Shown here in pieces: positions 60,179 to 64,000 of a DNA stretch of 64,000 nucleotides (within the stretch, counting starts at the first letter, position 1; each line of letters starts with the position of its first letter). The position numbers were made by a program, and so were the translations under genes. The stretch comes from JBBROS01 sp965213845 (GTDB lineage: Bacteria > Pseudomonadota > Alphaproteobacteria > Acetobacterales > Acetobacteraceae), in contig CBDCAI010000014.1 of assembly GCA_965213845.1 (NCBI GenBank), forward strand, positions 124,001-188,000. Direction: 5' to 3'. The notes under the pieces were generated by a model that did no database searches, was not told the origin of the DNA, and worked only from the letters and a program-made list of their open reading frames with translations.

Positions 60179-62166
60179 CCGGGGCGGCCGTCGGTGAACC
60201 GGTCCGCCGGCCGCTCGACCGGATGCGGGGCCGTCGCGCCGAGCTGGGCACGGTAGACGACGATGTTCTCGACGACGCGCTGGACGTAGTTGCGCGTCTC
60301 GTTGAACGGGATCAGCTCGATCCAGTCGATCATGTCGGCCCCGCCGGCGGCCGGGTCGCCCGCGGCCCCCCCGTTGGCGACCAGCCAGTCCAGCACCCGC
60401 GACGGCCCGGCATTGTAGCCCGCGATGGCGAATGGCAGCGCTTGCCCGAACTGCGACAGCAGGCCCTGCAGGTAGCTCGTGCCCAGGCGCATGTTGTAGC
60501 CCGCATCCTGCGTCAGCGCCGGGATGTCGGCGGGAACGCCCAGCCGTCGCGCCACCGCCGCCGCCGTGGCCGGCATCAGCTGCATCAGGCCGCGCGCGCC
60601 GACCGGGCTCTGCGCCTGCACGTCGAAGCTGCTCTCCTGCCGGATCAGGCCCAGGATCACCGCCGGCTCCACCGGGCCGGCGGGCTGTGCCGCGAATGGA
60701 AGGCTCGGCCACCCGGCGCCCGGCAGCATGACCCCATCGCGGCCTGCCCGGCGCGCGATCGCCACCGCCTGGTCCGGCAGACCGAGGCCCAGCGCCAGCC
60801 GCGCGGCGAGGGCCCGCTGCACCGGCGTCTCGGCCAGCTCGTCGAGCCGGGCCAGGAACGCCTTGGCCCGGCGCGGCTCGCCCCAGGCCGCCAGCAGCAC
60901 GGCAGCCCGGGCGGCGTCGCGCGCCAGGAACCGCTCCGCCCCCTCGTCGTCCCAGGCCGGGTCCTGCGCCGCGGCCACCCGGGCCCGCAGCGCCTCCGCC
61001 CCGTCGCCCCGGGCGATGCCGGCGAGCTGCCCGTAATAGGTCGTGGGCCAGGCAGCCGCCTGGTCGAAGGCCGCCGCCGCCGCCGGGACGTCCCCAGCCG
61101 CCAAATGGGCGCGGCCCAGCCAGTAATAGGCCCGGCCCTGCGTGATGGCGGCGGCGGACAGGGTCGCCAGCGCCTGGAAGTGCTGCAGCGCGACGGCGGG
61201 CTGCCCCAGCCGCCGCAGCGCGATCCAGCCGGCCAGGAAGGCGGCGTCGATCGCCCCCTCCGGACTGGCGGCCGGCGCCGCGGCCACGGCATAGGCGAGC
61301 GCCGGCTCGTTGCCGCGCAGCAGGCGCCGGGCCAGCAGGTTGCGCTCGTCCCAGAAGGCGGCGCGGCGTTCGGGCGGCGCCGCCTGTTCCGCAGCGACGC
61401 CGGGGCCGGTCCAGACGGTGGCCGCATCGTGGTCCTGCCCGCCGCGGCGGTACCAGCGTGCCAGCTCCAGCACCAGCGCAGGGTCGGCCCGCTGCGCGTC
61501 CGGCAGGGCGCGGACCAGGGCCGGGGCGGTGGGCGCGTCCCGCCGCAGCGCCAGGCGCGCCTCGGTGGCGGCGCGCAACGCCGGCGGCACGCGGGTGGCC
61601 TGCCGGGCCGCGGGGCCGCCGGGTGCCGCGGTCTCGGTCCAGGCGAGCCGGTCGAAGCGTCGCCACTGGTCCTCGGGCGTGATCTGGCCGGACCATCGGC
61701 GCAGGAACGCGGTCTCGCCCGGCGCGTCGGTGATGCCGGTCATCCAGGCGCGGCGGGCCGGCGCCTCGGCGTTCGGCGCCCCCATGCTGCCCGTGGCGTC
61801 GGCGCAGCGCAGCAATGACGGGATGGACTGCGGCGGGCGCTGGCGGCAGATCTCGAGCACCGTCTTGTCGTCCTTGTCGACCGCCAGCGCCTCCTGCAGG
61901 CGGCGGAACAACACGCCCTGGTTCGGCCAGTCCGGGCTCTCGCTCATGAAGGCGGCGATCTCGGCGGCGCGGGCCGCCCCGGGCGTCAGCAGGCGGGAAT
62001 ACAGCACGAGCTTGCGGACCAGCGGGTCGGGCGCCGCGGCAGCCAGCGTGTCGGCCTGGGCCCACTGCTCGGCCCGGATGGCGGCCAGCACCGTCTGCGC
62101 CCGGGGCGCCGAGACGGGCAGGGCCAGGACGGACGCGAGGGGCAGCAGGGCCAGCATCGGGCGCAT
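60175..62166 (-). CDS. slt: Soluble lytic murein transglycosylase
   Basis: The 663-residue periplasmic enzyme has a Sec signal (LALLPLASVLALPVSAPRA), a long superhelical Ala-rich body of paired helices, and a C-terminal lysozyme-like domain with the catalytic Glu in RQESSFD (about residue 511), GARGLMQLMPATAAAVA, AGYNAGPSRV and ELIPFNETRNYVQRV. It cleaves peptidoglycan with anhydro-sugar formation. It follows cobD by 8 bases and is coupled to pgpA. Confidence 0.94.
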   Translation of the reverse strand: MRPMLALLPLASVLALPVSAPRAQTVLAAIRAEQWAQADTLAAAAPDPLVRKLVLYSRLLTPGAARAAEIAAFMSESPDWPNQGVLFRRLQEALAVDKDDKTVLEICRQRPPQSIPSLLRCADATGSMGAPNAEAPARRAWMTGITDAPGETAFLRRWSGQITPEDQWRRFDRLAWTETAAPGGPAARQATRVPPALRAATEARLALRRDAPTAPALVRALPDAQRADPALVLELARWYRRGGQDHDAATVWTGPGVAAEQAAPPERRAAFWDERNLLARRLLRGNEPALAYAVAAAPAASPEGAIDAAFLAGWIALRRLGQPAVALQHFQALATLSAAAITQGRAYYWLGRAHLAAGDVPAAAAAFDQAAAWPTTYYGQLAGIARGDGAEALRARVAAAQDPAWDDEGAERFLARDAARAAVLLAAWGEPRRAKAFLARLDELAETPVQRALAARLALGLGLPDQAVAIARRAGRDGVMLPGAGWPSLPFAAQPAGPVEPAVILGLIRQESSFDVQAQSPVGARGLMQLMPATAAAVARRLGVPADIPALTQDAGYNMRLGTSYLQGLLSQFGQALPFAIAGYNAGPSRVLDWLVANGGAAGDPAAGGADMIDWIELIPFNETRNYVQRVVENIVVYRAQLGATAPHPVERPADRFTDGRPG

Positions 62167-62174
62167 GGAGCGCC

Positions 62175-63167
62175 TTATAGCACGGCTGCCGGGCACGGCG
62201 TTGCGGCACCGAGCGCGGCCGCCAGGCGGGCCGACGCGACGGGCCCGTCCGGCAGGCCGAAGCGCAACCAGCCGGGCTGTTCGGGGAAGCTGCGGACCAG
62301 GATCCCGGCCTCGCCCAGCCGCTCCGCCACCCCCGGCGCCCCGGCGCATTCGGCCAGGCGGAACAGCGCCGTACCGCCCCGCACGCGCAGCCCGGCCCCG
62401 CTGAGAAGCGCGTCGAGCGCCACGGCGCCCGAATGGGCCGCCGCCGCCGCCGCCGCACGCCACGCGAGGTCGGACAGGGCCTGGGTCCCGATCTCGATCG
62501 CGGGGCCCGCGACGGCCCAGGGGCCGAGCGCCGCGCGCAGCCGGGCCGCCAGCGCAGGCTCGGTCAGGGCAAAGCCCAGCCGCACGCCCGCGAGCCCGTA
62601 GGACTTGCCGAACGACCGCAGCAGGATCACGCCCGGCAGCGGCAGGCGGTCCGCCAGGCTCAGCCCGGGTTCGAAGTCGGCGAAGGCCTCGTCCACGACC
62701 AGAAGGTCCATGCGGACGGCGGCGGCGGCCAGCACAGCCGGGTCATGCCGGGCACCGTCGGGGTTGTTCGGGTTGCACAGCACCGCCGCGCGCCCGGTCA
62801 GGACCGGGGTGCGCACCACCGTCGCTCCGCCGGCCCGCCATGCGGCCTCGTGCTCGGCATAGGTCGGGCCGGGAATGGCGATGTGTGGTTGAGGAAGCAG
62901 GCGCGGCAACAGCTGGATCAGCGCCTGCGTGCCGGGTGCGGCGACCACCATCGCGGGATCCGCCACGCCATAGGCGGCGGCGGCGGCGGCCTCCAGCGCC
63001 AGCACCGCCTCGGGCTCCGGCAGCCGCGTCCAGGCCTCGCGGCTGGGCGGGGTGAACGGGTAGGGCAGGGGGCTGATGCCGGTCGACAGGTCCAGGAACG
63101 GCGCGGGCGCCCCGGGGAAGCGGCGGCGTGCGGCGAGCAGCCGGCCGCCATGGGGGATCGTGTGCAT
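62175..63167 (-). CDS. cobD: Threonine-phosphate decarboxylase (cobalamin pathway)
   Basis: The 330-residue class I/II PLP aminotransferase-like protein has HGGRLLAARRRFP and LDLSTGISPLPYP near the start (the CobD/CobC pattern), LCNPNNPDGA, VVDEAFADFEPG and the PLP lysine in LLRSFGKSYGLAGVRLGF (Lys about 188). It makes aminopropanol phosphate for the cobalamin side chain. Histidinol-phosphate aminotransferase is the close alternative. Other cob genes are not in view, and the 76-bp gap upstream is too short for a cobalamin riboswitch. Confidence 0.87.
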   Translation of the reverse strand: MHTIPHGGRLLAARRRFPGAPAPFLDLSTGISPLPYPFTPPSREAWTRLPEPEAVLALEAAAAAAYGVADPAMVVAAPGTQALIQLLPRLLPQPHIAIPGPTYAEHEAAWRAGGATVVRTPVLTGRAAVLCNPNNPDGARHDPAVLAAAAVRMDLLVVDEAFADFEPGLSLADRLPLPGVILLRSFGKSYGLAGVRLGFALTEPALAARLRAALGPWAVAGPAIEIGTQALSDLAWRAAAAAAAHSGAVALDALLSGAGLRVRGGTALFRLAECAGAPGVAERLGEAGILVRSFPEQPGWLRFGLPDGPVASARLAAALGAATPCPAAVL

Positions 63168-63243
63168 CGGACCAGGTGGGTAGCACGCCTCCCGGCGCCG
63201 CTCACACCTTCCCGACACACCCGCCCTGGTCCAAGCTGCCGCC

Positions 63244-64000
63244 ATGGCAGTCATACACGTCGGCATCGGCGGCTGGACCTTCCCTCCCTGGCGCGGCCCC
63301 TTCTACCCGGAAGGCCTCCCGCATGCGCAGGAGCTGACCTATGCCGGGCAGCGCCTGACCGCGATCGAGATCAACGGCACCTTCTACGGCCGGCAGAAGC
63401 CGGAGAGCTTCGTCAAATGGCGGGACAGCGTGCCCGACGGCTTCATGTTCGCCGTGAAGGCCGCCCGCTTCACCACCCACAAGAAGGACCTGGCTGCCGC
63501 CGGGGAGCTGGTGACCGCCTTCCTCGTCTCGGGGATCACGGAGCTGGGCCCGAAGCTCGGCCCCATTCTGTGGCAGTTCCCGCCCACCCGCGCCTATGAC
63601 CGCGAGACCTTCGCCGCGTTCCTCGGCCTCCTGCCGCCCAAACAGGACGGGCTGCCGCTGCGTCACGTCATCGAGGCCCGGCACGAGAGCTTCGCCTGCG
63701 CCGACTACATGGCACTGCTGCGCGACCACGGCGTGGCGCATGCCGTCATCGAGAGCGACAAGCACACCCTGCTGGGCGACCTCACGGCCGACTTCGTCTA
63801 CGCCAGGCTCGAACGCAACGCCCTGGCGGAGCCCGAGGGCTATGCCACGCCGTCGCTCGATGGCTGGGCCGGCCGCATCCAGGCCTGGGCCGCGGGCCAG
63901 GCGGCCGACGACCTGCCGCGGGCCGGTCCCGCCGCCGCTGCCGTCCCGCGGGAGGCGTTCGTCTTCTTCATTTCGGGCGACAAGGTGCGGGCGCCCGATG
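63244..64000 (+). CDS. DUF72 family protein, 3' end outside window
   Basis: At least 252 residues are encoded, open to the window edge. It starts VIHVGIGGWTFPPWRG and continues with EINGTFYGRQKPESFVKW, FAVKAARFTTHKK, LGPILWQFPP, HVIEARHESF and YARLERN, all matching the TIM-barrel DUF72 (YecE-like) family of unknown biochemical role. It is divergent from cobD. The missing part is probably short, as the family is about 240-300 residues. Confidence 0.9.
   Translation, partial: MAVIHVGIGGWTFPPWRGPFYPEGLPHAQELTYAGQRLTAIEINGTFYGRQKPESFVKWRDSVPDGFMFAVKAARFTTHKKDLAAAGELVTAFLVSGITELGPKLGPILWQFPPTRAYDRETFAAFLGLLPPKQDGLPLRHVIEARHESFACADYMALLRDHGVAHAVIESDKHTLLGDLTADFVYARLERNALAEPEGYATPSLDGWAGRIQAWAAGQAADDLPRAGPAAAAVPREAFVFFISGDKVRAPD

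Noticed and set aside
63168..63243. Cobalamin riboswitch before cobD
   Set aside because: The 76-base divergent gap is too short and lacks a recognisable B12-box.

Overview
The window looks like chromosomal DNA from a GC-rich (roughly 70% by eye) alphaproteobacterium, most likely Rhodospirillales/Acetobacteraceae-like. The placement rests on several things: an ATP synthase F1 operon without F0 genes, a pyruvate dehydrogenase E1 beta that carries its own lipoyl domain, the gene orders trpE-trpG-trpD-trpC-moaC-moeA-lexA and tpiA-secG-pyrG-kdsA-eno-ftsB-pdhABC-lpd-lipA-coq10, ubiquinone genes, and a GTTC-N7-GTTC SOS box in front of lexA. I could not compare against databases, so the family-level placement is inference. 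Almost everything is core metabolism. I see no insertion sequence, prophage, CRISPR array or rRNA.

Layout. 1-14.1 kb: the end of a glycosyltransferase, a soluble PAS chemotaxis transducer, a GST, dsbB-coq7-ferredoxin, then the F1-ATPase genes split into atpHAG and atpDC by an antisense sterol-desaturase-like gene and a repeat-bearing spacer, followed by a ferritin-like gene and accB-accC. This segment has a strong excess of C over G on the top strand in both gene orientations; the skew fades near 14.1-14.6 kb. 14.1-20.4 kb: ruvX, then gatC-gatA-X-gatB, where X is an unrecognised gene coupled to both neighbours, then an oxalate/formate-type MFS transporter, a GST and tRNA-Ser(GCT). 20.6-28.9 kb: a lone receiver protein, then a minus-strand run of aldehyde dehydrogenase, a catalytically dead HtrA-like PDZ protein, a penicillin-acylase-family hydrolase and the N-end-rule transferase bpt; facing away from it are a class III CoA-transferase and a lipoprotein hydrolase. 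29-35.3 kb: glyA-nrdR-ribD, an HDAC-family deacetylase, and a solute-binding protein coupled to a racemase-like gene that lacks both usual cysteines.

35.3-43.8 kb (minus strand): ppiD-trpE-trpG-trpD-trpC-moaC-moeA-lexA, tightly packed, with two SOS-type boxes before lexA. 43.9-50.2 kb: tpiA-secG-pyrG-kdsA-(small ORF)-GNAT-eno-ftsB. 50.4-57.6 kb: pdhA-pdhB-pdhC-lpd-lipA-coq10, which pairs the lipoylated complex with lipoyl synthase; between lpd and lipA sits an antisense MazE-type antitoxin gene followed by a mazF toxin broken by an internal out-of-frame deletion. 57.7-64 kb: threonine aldolase, a small secreted EF-hand protein, and a minus-strand group cobD-slt-pgpA-cinA, ending in a DUF72 gene that runs off the edge.

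The most unusual items are the split atp operon, the regional strand skew, the mazEF relic, the pseudoprotease beside the acylase, the gene inserted in gatCAB, and the 17-bp tandem repeats between ppiD and tpiA.
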